This document shows, piece by piece, positions 35,196-44,241 of a stretch of 57,745 nucleotides of DNA (position 1 is the stretch's first letter; every line of letters begins with the position of its first letter). Source of the DNA: an uncultured Acidobacteriaceae bacterium (GTDB lineage: Bacteria; Acidobacteriota; Terriglobia; Terriglobales; Acidobacteriaceae); assembly GCA_903911925.1 (NCBI GenBank), contig CAIWFH010000186.1, positions 1 to 57,745 of the forward strand, given 5' to 3'. Under the pieces are notes generated by a model. The model was not told where the DNA came from and ran no database searches. It saw nothing but the letters and a program-made list of their open reading frames with translations. The translations under genes were made by a program, and so were the position numbers.

Positions 35196-35685
35196 TTCTG
35201 GCCTTCCTGAGCCCGGCTATGCCCCGTTCTGCCCGGCAGCGTCCCTCATTCTGCTGCCGCCGACTGTCGGAAGGCGCTGGACGCGAAGTAAGCCTCATGG
35301 CACAGATTTCCCTCGCAATCATGGTGCCTCCTGTATATCGGAGAAAGAAGCACCGTTCTTCAGGGCCTCGCCAACGCGCCTTCTGGATGGCTCAAGATTA
35401 CACCGCACTTTCGCCTTTATCCACTCCTATCTCGACTGCGGGAGCGAGGATTTCCCATTCTGCTTGGCCGGTTTGAAAGCCAGATCGGAACGAAATCGCA
35501 GCGGACTGTGCTTCTGGATCACACCTCAAACGGATAGCAGAAAGGGCGCTGTTCCTTGCCGGGAACGGAGCCCTTTCTCGTGCGATTCCAGTTGAAAGCT
35601 GAAATAACATTGTCAAGCCGGTCTCATCGCTCAAATCCTTTCAGCGACGAAATAGGCTTGCCGGTTTTGTCCCTTCAGGATTGGA
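35196..35685. other. Intergenic region between GGDEF-EAL and dps genes
   Basis: 490 bases with no convincing gene. It should contain the leftward promoter of the GGDEF-EAL gene. A strong hairpin at 35540-35577 lies past the dps stop on the same strand. Nothing else is recognisable. Confidence 0.5.
35540..35577 (-). terminator. Hairpin downstream of dps
   Basis: The arms GAAAGGGCGCTGTTCC and GGGAACGGAGCCCTTTC pair with few mismatches around a short loop. It lies about 110 bases past the dps stop codon. There is no T-run, so termination would depend on stem strength; it could also be an attenuator. Confidence 0.5.
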
Positions 35686-36219
35686 TTACCGCGTAGCCTC
35701 GAAGAGGAACCACGCGCGCCGCTCGGCCTCGTCGATCCACACTTCAAGCAGACTGGTGGTGGCGTAGTCGTTGGCATTGCTTGTCACCTCGTGTGCCGCG
35801 CGCAGGCTCACCACCAGATTCTTGTTGTCTTTGTGCAGTTCCTTCAGCATCTCGATCGGGCCGACAAATTCTTCATCGTTATCGTGAACCCGCTGAAGCC
35901 GGGAGATATGGCCGACAGAACGGATCGTCGTGCCCCCCACTTTGCGCACCCGCTCGGCGATGGGGTCGGCGATGGCAAAAATCTGGGTGGCATGCTCGTC
36001 GAGCAGCAGGTGATAGTCGCGGAAATGCTGTCCGCTCATGTGCCAGTGGAAATTCTTGGTCTTGAGGTAAAGTGCGAATGTATCGGCCAGCAGGGCATTC
36101 ATTACGCTGGAGATGTTCCTGACATCCTCTGGAGAGAAACCGTCTGGAACCTGTAGCCTCGCGGCTTGAGTTTCTTTATCGTGCATGTGGGTGCTCTTTT
36201 CGCGGTTGTGGTTTGGCAT
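35686..36219 (-). CDS. dps: Dps-type ferritin-like DNA-protection protein
   Basis: A 177-residue protein that should form a twelve-subunit shell oxidising and storing iron and shielding DNA from peroxide. The ferroxidase residues at the dimer face are present: His in 'TKNFHWHMSGQHFRDYH', then Asp and Glu in 'LLLDEHATQIFAIADPIAER'. A 30-residue N-terminal extension rich in His, Lys and Arg could bind DNA. The start is ATG 36219, which has AAGGAG seven bases upstream; the longer frame from 36312 has no such site. No OxyR- or Fur-type operator is evident in the region upstream. Confidence 0.93.
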   Translation of the reverse strand: MPNHNREKSTHMHDKETQAARLQVPDGFSPEDVRNISSVMNALLADTFALYLKTKNFHWHMSGQHFRDYHLLLDEHATQIFAIADPIAERVRKVGGTTIRSVGHISRLQRVHDNDEEFVGPIEMLKELHKDNKNLVVSLRAAHEVTSNANDYATTSLLEVWIDEAERRAWFLFEATR

Positions 36220-36399
36220 GGGTGAACTCCTTTTGCTTCGAAAGCAGCATCCCGGCGTCCCAAAAGGGGCGTCGGTCTCTCCGTTCCGCGCAAAAAAGTT
36301 GGATGCCGTCACCGGCGCTAAAGTTCTTCCCCCAGCCAGACAAAGAAGATGCGCCTCGAACTCGTCCTCGTATCTGCCGCATTTTCATGCACTCGCGCC

Positions 36400-37065
36400 T
36401 TATTGCGCGCACTGGCCTGACTTTGCAGACACAATCGCCGCTACGTCTGCCGGCGTTGCCGCCACCGCTTCGGCCTGCGCGCACTCCTCAGGCGGACCAT
36501 AGCCCCAACCGGCGGCAAGGCAGCGGATTCCGTTCGTGTGCGCCGCCCGGATGTCGAAGATCCGGTCGCCGATCATCCACGTCGAATCCTTGGCCAGCGA
36601 TTGCTCCAGCAGAATCAGGGCCAGCAGGTCTTCTTTGCGATGACTCGCAAATTCAGCCTTGTCGCCATAGACGGCAACAAAAAAGCCAGTCAACTCAAAC
36701 AGATCCAGAATGCGAACCGCAAAATGCTGCTGTTTTGAGGTGCACACGAAAAGCGGAAACCCCTGCTCGCGAAGCTCCACCAGCATCTCCCGCACGCCGG
36801 CATAAACTGAGTTGTTCTTCCAGCCTTCGCGGTCGTAGCAGGCGCGGTAGTCGCGCGCCAGGGCGGCCCGCTCTTCATCGCTGCCTGTGGGCAGCAATTC
36901 CACGCTCCACTCCTCCACCGGCGGCCCCACAAAGCGCCCCAGCGGCCCCTGGTCGCCCAACTGGCGGGCGTCAATCACCTTCTGCAGGCAGCCGACAATT
37001 CCAGGTTTCGAGTCGGTGAGAGTTCCGTCCAAATCAAAGATGAGAGCGGGCAATGGATGGGACAT
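36400..37065 (-). CDS. HAD-family phosphatase (phosphoglycolate phosphatase-like)
   Basis: A 221-residue HAD hydrolase. Motif I is 'ALIFDLDGTLTDSKPGIV' with both catalytic Asp residues, motif II is in 'FPLFVCTSKQQH', and motif IV is 'TWMIGDRIFDIRAAHTNGI'. The helical cap is inserted after motif I, as in phosphoglycolate or pyrophosphate phosphatases of the PgmB/Gph group. Substrate is not predictable. It follows the orphan permease gene by 58 bases on the same strand. Confidence 0.9.
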   Translation of the reverse strand: MSHPLPALIFDLDGTLTDSKPGIVGCLQKVIDARQLGDQGPLGRFVGPPVEEWSVELLPTGSDEERAALARDYRACYDREGWKNNSVYAGVREMLVELREQGFPLFVCTSKQQHFAVRILDLFELTGFFVAVYGDKAEFASHRKEDLLALILLEQSLAKDSTWMIGDRIFDIRAAHTNGIRCLAAGWGYGPPEECAQAEAVAATPADVAAIVSAKSGQCAQ

Positions 37066-37123
37066 GCCACCAGTTTCGCAGACAAGGGATACCCCGGCAA
37101 AATGCCACTGCCAAACGCGTCCA

Positions 37124-39583
37124 TTACTCCGTTCGCAGCGCCTCCACCGCGTTCACCCTGGCCGCCCGCACCGCCGGAACAGCCGAAGCAATAATCGCCG
37201 CAGCCAAAATCACCGCCGCAGACGCGATATAAACCAGCGGTCCCGGCTGGTTGATTGCCGTGATGTACTTGCTGGCCAGGCGCACCAGGGTAAACCCGGC
37301 CGCCGCGCCCGCGCCCACTCCAATAGCGGCCATGATCGCGCCTTCTCTAAGAACATTGGCCAGGATGTTGCGCGGCAAGGCGCCCAGCGCCATGCGGATT
37401 CCGAACTCGCGCGTCCGCGCGCTCACTGAGAACGCAAGTACGCCAGCCACGCCTACGATGGAAATCAAAAGCGCCACCCCGGCGAATCCGCCAAACACAA
37501 TCGCGTTCAGCCGGTCGGGAGTCAGCACCTCCGCCCGAACGTCTCCCAGCGTGCTGGCCTTCTCCACCGGTTGGTCGGCCGAAATCTCGTGAATCGTGCG
37601 CGCAATGGCGGGCACCAGCGCGTAAGGATCCTGCTTGGCGCGCACAAACAACCGGCCGCTCCACCCTTCCTGGTCGATCGGCTGATACACCGTCATTGCC
37701 GGCGAGGGGATGATGTTTTCATCGTCGAAGTCCGGAACCACGGCCACGATCCGCCTTGGCTCGCCGCTGATGCCGATGAACTTGATTACCCCATCGGTCC
37801 ACCACATTCTCCGGTTCAGCGCGTTCTGGCCCGGATACAGCTTGTCCGCAAGGCTCTGGCTCACGATCACCACCCGTTCAGCGCCGTCCTTGTCGCCGTC
37901 GTTAAAGTCGCGGCCCGCCACCATCGGAACTCCCAGCGTCTCAAAGAACCCCGGCGAAACGGACCGGAACCGCGCCCGGTAATCGCCCATCCCATCCTTG
38001 CGCGTGGCGCCTTGCGCCGCAAACGCAAAGCTGATGTTCAAAACCCGGTCGTCGCGCCAGGGAACGCTGAAACCCTCTGACACGTGTTCCACCCCCGGCA
38101 GCGCGCTCACCCGGCGCATCACGTCGCGATAAAAGTTCTGTATCTGCAGAGGCGTCTTCTCATATGACATCACTGGCAGGTTCAGCGCCAGCACCTTTGA
38201 AGAATCGAAGGGCGGTCGGGTCTGCTCCAGAACAAACAGGGTCTTCATCAGCACGCACGCCCCTGAAAGCAACAGGAACGAGGCCGCAATCTGCGTCACG
38301 GCGAAGACGCGAAGCCGGCGGCTGCCTCCCCCGGCCACGCGCGTTCCCCGGCCCGTCAGCCCGCCCTGCGGCGCGTCCGGCGAGGGTAGCCGTGGCACAT
38401 ATGCCAGGAACACCGCGGCAATCAGCGCCAGCGCAATGCCGAACCACACCAGGCTGAAGTCGAGCCTCAGGTCGTTGGCGCGCACTGAGAACCGGGCGGC
38501 ATAGCGGCCCAGCACCGCCACCATGGGAACCGCGATCATCAGAGCCGCCACCACCCCGCTCCCGCTCAATACCAGGCTTTCGGCCAGCAGCGAACGGCGA
38601 AGCACCGCGTTGCTTGCTCCCAGCGCCGCGCGTATCGCCAACTCCGACTCGCGGCGCACCGTGCGCGCCAGCACCAGGTTGGCCACATTCGAGCTGGCAA
38701 TCACGAACAGCAGTGCAGAGGCCGCAAACAACACCCACAGAATCGTATTGGCGCGCGCATTGATCTGGTCGTGAATGCGCGTTGCCTCAATCTGGTAGTG
38801 GTCCTCGGCCTTGTACACCTCGGGGTGCGCGCCCACCATCCCTGCGTACACGGTGCGCAATTCCGCCCGCGCGGCATCCAGGGTCGCGCCCGGAGCCAGC
38901 CGCGCAAACACCTCGGTCATGCGGTGTTCCCGCCCCGTCACCATCGTCGCCGACAGGTGATGCGGACTGGTCACGATGTTGGCGATAATCTCGGTCGCCA
39001 CCGGATAGGGAACTGAAGGCTCAAGCACGCCCACCACCGTCGCCGACCGCGCCCCGCTGCCGCTCTCAAGCCGCACCGTCTTTCCAATCACGCCGGGGTC
39101 CGAGTGCAGTTCTGTCCTCCAGAATCCATAGGTCAGCACAATCGCGCCCGCCGCATTCCTGCCGTCGTCGGCGGGCGTCAGCAGGCGTCCAAGCACCGGA
39201 CGCAGGCCCATCACGTTGAAATAGTTGCCGTCCACCACTCCCGCCGGAATCTCGCGCGGCGTGCCCAGCCCCACCACCGTAAAGTCGATCTCGGAAAACG
39301 TGCCCAGTTCCTTGATCGACTTGAGCCCGGTGCCAATGTCCTGAATCTCGGGGACCGAGAACGTGGTGTTGGCGGCGCCAAGGCCCGGAGCGCTCTGCCG
39401 AACGTAAAGCAGGCGGTCTTCGTCGCGGTTGGCCAGCGGGCGCAGCAGCACCGCGCGCACCACGGTAAAGATCGCCGCGTTGGCTCCAATACCCAGTGCC
39501 AATGTGAAGGCAACCGTGAACCACAACGCGCGCACGCGCCAAAGCGAACGCACGGCAATTTTCAGATCACGAAAGAATGACAT
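37124..39583 (-). CDS. MacB/FtsX-type orphan permease (ADOP family)
   Basis: An 819-residue inner-membrane protein with two MacB-type periplasmic regions and two FtsX-type permease parts, giving about eight membrane segments. It starts with 'VAFTLALGIGANAAIFTVVR', the family signature of acidobacterial duplicated orphan permeases. Later come 'SSNVANLVLARTVRRESELA' and 'VFGGFAGVALLISIVGVAGV', and it ends 'AVPAVRAARVNAVEALRTE'. No ATP-binding subunit gene is adjacent. Such proteins are abundant in acidobacteria and their substrates are unknown. GGAGG lies six bases before the ATG. A 10-base palindrome TTGATATCAA lies about 90 bases upstream (39672-39681). Confidence 0.93.
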   Translation of the reverse strand: MSFFRDLKIAVRSLWRVRALWFTVAFTLALGIGANAAIFTVVRAVLLRPLANRDEDRLLYVRQSAPGLGAANTTFSVPEIQDIGTGLKSIKELGTFSEIDFTVVGLGTPREIPAGVVDGNYFNVMGLRPVLGRLLTPADDGRNAAGAIVLTYGFWRTELHSDPGVIGKTVRLESGSGARSATVVGVLEPSVPYPVATEIIANIVTSPHHLSATMVTGREHRMTEVFARLAPGATLDAARAELRTVYAGMVGAHPEVYKAEDHYQIEATRIHDQINARANTILWVLFAASALLFVIASSNVANLVLARTVRRESELAIRAALGASNAVLRRSLLAESLVLSGSGVVAALMIAVPMVAVLGRYAARFSVRANDLRLDFSLVWFGIALALIAAVFLAYVPRLPSPDAPQGGLTGRGTRVAGGGSRRLRVFAVTQIAASFLLLSGACVLMKTLFVLEQTRPPFDSSKVLALNLPVMSYEKTPLQIQNFYRDVMRRVSALPGVEHVSEGFSVPWRDDRVLNISFAFAAQGATRKDGMGDYRARFRSVSPGFFETLGVPMVAGRDFNDGDKDGAERVVIVSQSLADKLYPGQNALNRRMWWTDGVIKFIGISGEPRRIVAVVPDFDDENIIPSPAMTVYQPIDQEGWSGRLFVRAKQDPYALVPAIARTIHEISADQPVEKASTLGDVRAEVLTPDRLNAIVFGGFAGVALLISIVGVAGVLAFSVSARTREFGIRMALGALPRNILANVLREGAIMAAIGVGAGAAAGFTLVRLASKYITAINQPGPLVYIASAAVILAAAIIASAVPAVRAARVNAVEALRTE

Positions 39584-39753
39584 TCCGGACCTCCAACTTG
39601 AGGGGATCTCAATGGGCTAACTTGTCAGGCGAACGCGTCAAACGAGAGGGAAGGCTCATTTGACCGTTCTATTGATATCAACGAAAATTCAGGTCCTGTG
39701 TCAAGCGCCGCCGGGAATCGTGGGCAAAGAAGGTCGAGCCGCCGCGGAAACCC

Positions 39754-39803
39754 TGTAGCGCTGGCCTCCTGGCCGGCTGTACCGAGGACCGCGTCCTCGC
39801 CAG
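39754..39803. repeat. Dispersed repeat, GGCC/CGAGG type (copy 1)
   Basis: An element opening TGTAGCGCTGGCCTCCTGGC and continuing CGGCTGTACCGAGGACCGCG contains two palindromes and matches a second copy at 44072-44121. The intergenic stretch between the permease and the phosphotransacetylase genes (39584-39820) contains little else. Confidence 0.7.
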
Positions 39804-39820
39804 ACCCTGATCCTCCATCG

Positions 39821-40831
39821 TCAGCGAGCTGTGAGACTTCCAGCTTTGCCCTTCACCAGCGGATGCGCCGCATAGTGCATCAGCACCGCCACCGCGCAAC
39901 TGGTGAGCCGCGCCTCGGCCGAGTCCGCCCGGCTGGTGAGAATTGCGGGAACCCGAGCGCCAATCACGATGCCCGCCAGTTGCGCGCCGCCCAGGTACTC
40001 AAGCTGCTTGGCCAGCATGTTCCCGCTTTCCAGGTCCGGAACCACCAGGATGTCGGCCTGCCCCGTTACCGGCGAAACCAGTCCCTTGATCGCGGCAGCC
40101 TTCACGCTCACAGCGGTGTCAAAAGCCAGCGGCCCATCCAGAATTCCGCCCGTAATCTGGCCGCGCTCCGCCATCTTGCAAAGCGCTGCCGCGTCCAGTG
40201 TCGACTTGATCTTGGGGTTGACGGTCTCAATCGCCGACAGCAGCGCCACCTTTGGTTCCGAGATGCCCAGCGCGTGGGCCAGGTCGATGGCGTTCTGCAC
40301 AATGTCCACCTTGTCTTCAAGCTCGGGGACAATGTTGATGGCCGCATCGGTAATCATCAGCGTCCGTGCGTAGGCAGGTGTATCCAAGATGAACACGTGC
40401 GAGATGCGGCGGCTGGTGCGCAGCCCGGTGTCCCGATGCATAGCCGCCTTCATCAGCTCGTCGGTGTGCAGGCTGCCTTTCATAATTGCCTGCGCGTTGC
40501 CGCTCCGGCACATGGCCACGCCCAGTTCGGCGGCCCTGATCTCATTCTCGGCGTGCAGCAGCGGGTATGAGCCGATCTCCACGCCCAATTGGGCGGCCAG
40601 CGCCTTGATGGCAGTTTCATTGCCAATCAGGGTCGGTTCAATCAGCCCCTCGACGGCGGCTTCGACGGCGCCATTCAACGCAACCTCGGTCAACGGCCAC
40701 ACCACAGCGGTGGTAATCGCTGGCAGGTTCTTGCAGCGCTCAATAAACTCGTGGAAGACGTGGTAGTCGGCGGGATGGCTAACCAACGGGTCAACTGCTA
40801 TGCCTTCAGCCAGGGGGGCAAGATCGCTCAT
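39821..40831 (-). CDS. Phosphate acetyl/butyryltransferase
   Basis: A 336-residue cytoplasmic enzyme of the Pta/Ptb family, which exchanges the acyl group between CoA and phosphate. The 'GNAQAIMKGSLHTDELMKA' and 'SHVFILDTPAYARTLMITDA' segments, then 'GGILDGPLAFDTAVS' and 'LVVPDLESGNMLAKQLEYLG', are family landmarks. Length and motifs match stand-alone acyltransferases rather than the long Pta type. Start: two ATGs are possible (40837 and 40831); the second has GGAG nine bases upstream. The gene is divergent from xylulokinase, which may link acetyl phosphate from a pentose route to acetyl-CoA. That link is inference. Confidence 0.9.
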   Translation of the reverse strand: MSDLAPLAEGIAVDPLVSHPADYHVFHEFIERCKNLPAITTAVVWPLTEVALNGAVEAAVEGLIEPTLIGNETAIKALAAQLGVEIGSYPLLHAENEIRAAELGVAMCRSGNAQAIMKGSLHTDELMKAAMHRDTGLRTSRRISHVFILDTPAYARTLMITDAAINIVPELEDKVDIVQNAIDLAHALGISEPKVALLSAIETVNPKIKSTLDAAALCKMAERGQITGGILDGPLAFDTAVSVKAAAIKGLVSPVTGQADILVVPDLESGNMLAKQLEYLGGAQLAGIVIGARVPAILTSRADSAEARLTSCAVAVLMHYAAHPLVKGKAGSLTAR

Positions 40832-41075
40832 GTGCATTCTCTCCAGGCCGGTTAAGGATTCAGCAATCGGCCCCAACATGCCAATTCTCTTCCAGCGCAG
40901 TGTTCAAGCGTGTGCGGGAGGTCACAGTGCGGGGCAACATTCCGTATGGCGGTACCAGCGCAGCACGCCGACTGCCTCGCGGCTTGCTATCCAGATGGTC
41001 CCCTTTCCACTCGTTGCCCCTTGCTGCTATGCTGACTGACGCTCTAAAAAACCGATTTACAAAAGGAGTGCGGCT

Positions 41076-42551
41076 ATGTGGTTCCTGGGAATGGATGTTG
41101 GCACGGGCGGTACGCGTGCGGTGATTGTAGACGCGGCAGGAAAACTGATTGCCGGTGCATCGAGTGAACATGCGCCCTTCCGCATCCCTCACCCAGGCTG
41201 GGCGGAGCAGGACCCCGATGACTGGTGGCGGGCAGCGCAGGAGGCCATCCGCCAGGCTATCGCCGCCGCTCCTGAACCCCGTCAACCCATCGCCGGCATA
41301 GGCCTTACCGGCCAGATGCACGGCGCGGTCATGCTCGACGAGAACGGCCAGGTGCTGCGCCCCGCGCTCATCTGGTGCGACACCCGCACCCAGCCCGAGT
41401 GCGACTGGCTCACCGAGAAGATCGGCTACGAGAAGCTGATCGAACTCACCTGCAACCCCGCGCTGCCCAACTTCACGCTGACCAAGCTGCTGTGGGTCAA
41501 GACGCACGAGCCGGAAATCTTCGCCAAAATCCGTCACATCATGTGCCCCAAGGACTACGTCCGCTACCGCCTCACCGGCGAGTTCGCCATCGACGTGCAG
41601 GAAGCCTCCGGCACGCTGCTGCTCGACGTGACCCATCGCCGCTGGTCAAAGGAAGTGGCAGAAGCCGCCGGCATTCCTGAAAGCTGGCTGCCCAAGGTTT
41701 ATGAATCGCCTGAAGTCTGCGCGCGCATCACCGATGCTGCCGCCGGGCTCACTGGTCTTTCCGCAGGCACTCCCGTAGTTGCCGGTGCGGGCGACCAGGG
41801 CGCTGGCGCGGTAGGCATGGGCATCCTGGTGCCAGGTTCGGTCTCGGCCACCATCGGCACCTCCGGTGTGGTCTTTGCCGCAACCGCCGCTCCCACCAAG
41901 GACCCCAGGGGCCGCATGCACACCTTCTGCCACGCCGTTCCCGGCCTCTGGCACGTGATGGGCGTAACCCAGGGCGCCGGCCTCAGCCTGCGCTGGGTCC
42001 GCGACACCTTCTTCCCCGGCCACAACTACGACGAACTCAGCGCTGCTGCCGCCAAGGTTCCCGCGGGCAGCGAAGGCCTGGAGTGGGCGCCCTATCTGCT
42101 CGGCGAGCGCACACCGCACCTTGACCCCGAAGTCCGCGCGGCCTTCGCCTGCATCGCAAGCAATCACACCGCTCCTCATTTCGTGCGCGCCGTGCTTGAG
42201 GGCGTGGCTTACTCTTTGCAGGATACCTTCACGCTCTTCGCCGGCCTGGGCATTCCCGTTACCGCCATTCGCCTCGGCGGCGGCGGCGCCCGCGGCCCGC
42301 TATGGCGCAAGATTCAGGCTGGCATCTACGGCCAGGCGGTCGAAGTGCTCACCGCCGAAGAGGGTGGAGCATTCGGCTGTGCGCTCATGGCTGGCGTGGG
42401 CACAGGCCACTGGGCCAACCTCGACCAGGCATGCAGACAAGCCATTGAAGTGGCCCAGCGCATTGAGCCCGACCCAGCGGACGTGGCCGCCTACAAAACG
42501 GGCTACGAAAAATGGCGCAAGTTCTACCCAGCCCTCAAAACCCTGCGCTAA
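41076..42551 (+). CDS. xylB: Xylulokinase
   Basis: A 491-residue FGGY carbohydrate kinase that phosphorylates D-xylulose to xylulose 5-phosphate. The first ATP loop is 'FLGMDVGTGGTRAVIVDA'; 'GIGLTGQMHGAVMLDENGQ' is the xylulokinase-specific Met-His-Gly segment, and 'LIWCDTRTQPE' follows. The catalytic Asp lies in 'VVAGAGDQGAGAVGMGI', and 'IRLGGGGARGPLWRKIQAGI' is the second FGGY signature. AAAGGAG lies before the ATG. It is divergent from the phosphotransacetylase, and about 370 bases of repeat-rich DNA separate it from the oxidoreductase downstream. Confidence 0.93.
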   Translation: MWFLGMDVGTGGTRAVIVDAAGKLIAGASSEHAPFRIPHPGWAEQDPDDWWRAAQEAIRQAIAAAPEPRQPIAGIGLTGQMHGAVMLDENGQVLRPALIWCDTRTQPECDWLTEKIGYEKLIELTCNPALPNFTLTKLLWVKTHEPEIFAKIRHIMCPKDYVRYRLTGEFAIDVQEASGTLLLDVTHRRWSKEVAEAAGIPESWLPKVYESPEVCARITDAAAGLTGLSAGTPVVAGAGDQGAGAVGMGILVPGSVSATIGTSGVVFAATAAPTKDPRGRMHTFCHAVPGLWHVMGVTQGAGLSLRWVRDTFFPGHNYDELSAAAAKVPAGSEGLEWAPYLLGERTPHLDPEVRAAFACIASNHTAPHFVRAVLEGVAYSLQDTFTLFAGLGIPVTAIRLGGGGARGPLWRKIQAGIYGQAVEVLTAEEGGAFGCALMAGVGTGHWANLDQACRQAIEVAQRIEPDPADVAAYKTGYEKWRKFYPALKTLR

Positions 42552-42918
42552 GATTGAGCCGCCAAGGCTGCGGTAGCACACTGCGCTTTGGCGGGTCACA
42601 ACGGCTTGGTAACATGACACTGCCTTACAGCCTGCGAAAAGAAGCATCCGGAGTCGCAAGAAGTTTCAGGCCGGGATTTGCAGCCTATGGTAAGAGGCAT
42701 TCGGAGTGGCACGAAGTGTCAGGGCACGACTTCAGTCGTGCCGCAAACGCAATAAACTCGAAGCTGGCTTTAGCCCCTGAGGGGTGTTCTTCAGGTCCAT
42801 TTCCGGAAACGAAGCTGGGTGCCCCACCCTCGCCGCGCTTTTGTTTTTGCGGCTAGGGTGGGATACCACAGACCTTAACCAATTCTCATTCTTAAGAAGC
42901 CGGCAAGGGAGATCAGAA
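42552..42918. repeat. Repeat-rich intergenic region
   Basis: No gene in 367 bases, but three repeat elements: a perfect stem GGCACGACT/AGTCGTGCC (42723-42742); a CTCGAAGCTGGCTTTAGCCC element (42757-42787) like that near 18760; and a longer hairpin CCCACCCT/AGGGTGGG with inner GCCGC/GCGGC (42822-42863). The reading frame of the next gene is open through the last two, but this is not coding. Confidence 0.75.
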
Positions 42919-44076
42919 ATGAAACGAATTAAAACAGCAATCTTCGGTTTGGGTTTTGTGGGCCGCGTCCACTTCGATTCGGTCCGCCGTCTGGAGAATG
43001 TCCAAATTGCAGCGCTGGCTGACAGCAAGATTGAGGCGGCCGCGCGCCTGGCCGCGAACTTCGCTATTCCAACGCCTGACGTCGATTTCCGGAACGTCTT
43101 GTGCGACCCGACCATCGATGCGGTCCACATCTGCACGCCCAATGCGCAACACTTTCCCATGGCCAAAGCAGCGCTCGAAGCCGGCAAGCACGTGGCCTGC
43201 GAGAAGCCGATCACGGAGTCCGTAGACCAGGCGCAAGAGTTGGTGACCCTGGCCGCGCAGAAAGGCCTGCGCAACTGCGTCTGCCACAATTTGCGTTATT
43301 ACCCCATGGTTCAGCAGTTGCGCCGCATGCGTGAAGCCGGCGAACTGGGCGAGATTCTCTCCGTCCAGGGAGGCTACTTGCAAGACTGGCTGCTCTACGA
43401 CACCGATTGGAATTGGCGCGTTGACTCCAAGGCCGGCGGACCGATGCGCTGCATGGGCGACATCGGGTCGCACTGGTTCGACATGGCCGAGCATGTCACC
43501 GGACTGCGCGTCACCTCGCTCTGTGCCGATCTCCAGACTTTTTACAAAACGCGCAAGCAGCCCAAAAAGTCGGTGGAGTCTTTCGCCAACAAGATGCTCA
43601 CCCCTGAGGACTATATCGAGACGCCTGTCGATACCGATGACTATGGCACAATCATCTTCCGCATGGGCGATCGTGTGCGCGGTTGCGCAGTGGCAAGCCA
43701 AGTCGCCGCGGGCCGCAAGAACCGCCTGAGCATCGAGGTCTACGGCACCAAGGCCTCCGCCGCGTGGGACCAGGAGCGCCCCAACGAACTGTGGATTGGC
43801 AGCCGCGACAAGGGCAACCAACTGGTCCTCAAAGACCCCTCGCAACTGCTGCCCGGGGCGCGCGAGTATGCCGAGCTGCCCGGCGGACACGCCGAAGGCT
43901 ACGACGACTCAAACAAGCAGATGCTCAAGCGCTTCTACGCCTCCATCGCCAACCCCAGCCTGGCGCCCGAGTACCCGCAATTCATCGACGGCCTGCGCCA
44001 AATGATCATCATGCGCGCCGAGATGGAAAGCCACCAGTCGCGCAGTTGGGTCGAAGTCCCCGCGACTGCGGTGTAG
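42919..44076 (+). CDS. Gfo/Idh/MocA-family sugar oxidoreductase
   Basis: A 385-residue NAD(P)-dependent dehydrogenase. The Rossmann motif is 'TAIFGLGFVGRVHFDSV', the catalytic lysine lies in 'GKHVACEKPITESVDQ', and the second domain contains 'GPMRCMGDIGSHWFDMAEHV' with Asp and His near the active site. It resembles inositol- or sugar-dehydrogenase-like members of catabolic loci and probably acts on a sugar taken up or released by the nearby hydrolases. GGGAGATCAG lies before ATG 42919. The last codons overlap a dispersed repeat at 44072, which supplies the stop. Confidence 0.88.
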   Translation: MKRIKTAIFGLGFVGRVHFDSVRRLENVQIAALADSKIEAAARLAANFAIPTPDVDFRNVLCDPTIDAVHICTPNAQHFPMAKAALEAGKHVACEKPITESVDQAQELVTLAAQKGLRNCVCHNLRYYPMVQQLRRMREAGELGEILSVQGGYLQDWLLYDTDWNWRVDSKAGGPMRCMGDIGSHWFDMAEHVTGLRVTSLCADLQTFYKTRKQPKKSVESFANKMLTPEDYIETPVDTDDYGTIIFRMGDRVRGCAVASQVAAGRKNRLSIEVYGTKASAAWDQERPNELWIGSRDKGNQLVLKDPSQLLPGAREYAELPGGHAEGYDDSNKQMLKRFYASIANPSLAPEYPQFIDGLRQMIIMRAEMESHQSRSWVEVPATAV

Positions 44077-44121
44077 CGCCGGCCTCCCGGCCGGCTGTAG
44101 CGCGGGTGTCCCCGCCCGCGC
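44072..44121. repeat. Dispersed repeat, GGCC/CGCGGG type (copy 2)
   Basis: An element opening TGTAGCGCCGGCCTCCCGGC, with the arms GCCGGCC/GGCCGGC and CGCGGG/CCCGCG, is homologous to 39754-39803. The TAG stop of the oxidoreductase gene (44074-44076) lies inside it. Confidence 0.7.
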
Positions 44122-44241
44122 TCTTTACCCTTACCCCCGCGTCCCCTGACTTGCATCAATCCTTCGCAATACGATCCTTCCCATCACCCGCAGCGATGCG
44201 TTAGCCTTTCATCCGACTTCGCTTTGTTCGATGGAGGCCTC

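Noticed and set aside
39672..39681. TTGATATCAA palindrome before the first orphan permease as an Fnr site
   Set aside because: An Fnr site needs four bases between half-sites; here there are none, and a ten-base palindrome may be chance.
42784..42918. N-terminal extension of the oxidoreductase
   Set aside because: The extension would be coded by a palindromic repeat; the Rossmann motif and a ribosome site begin at 42919.
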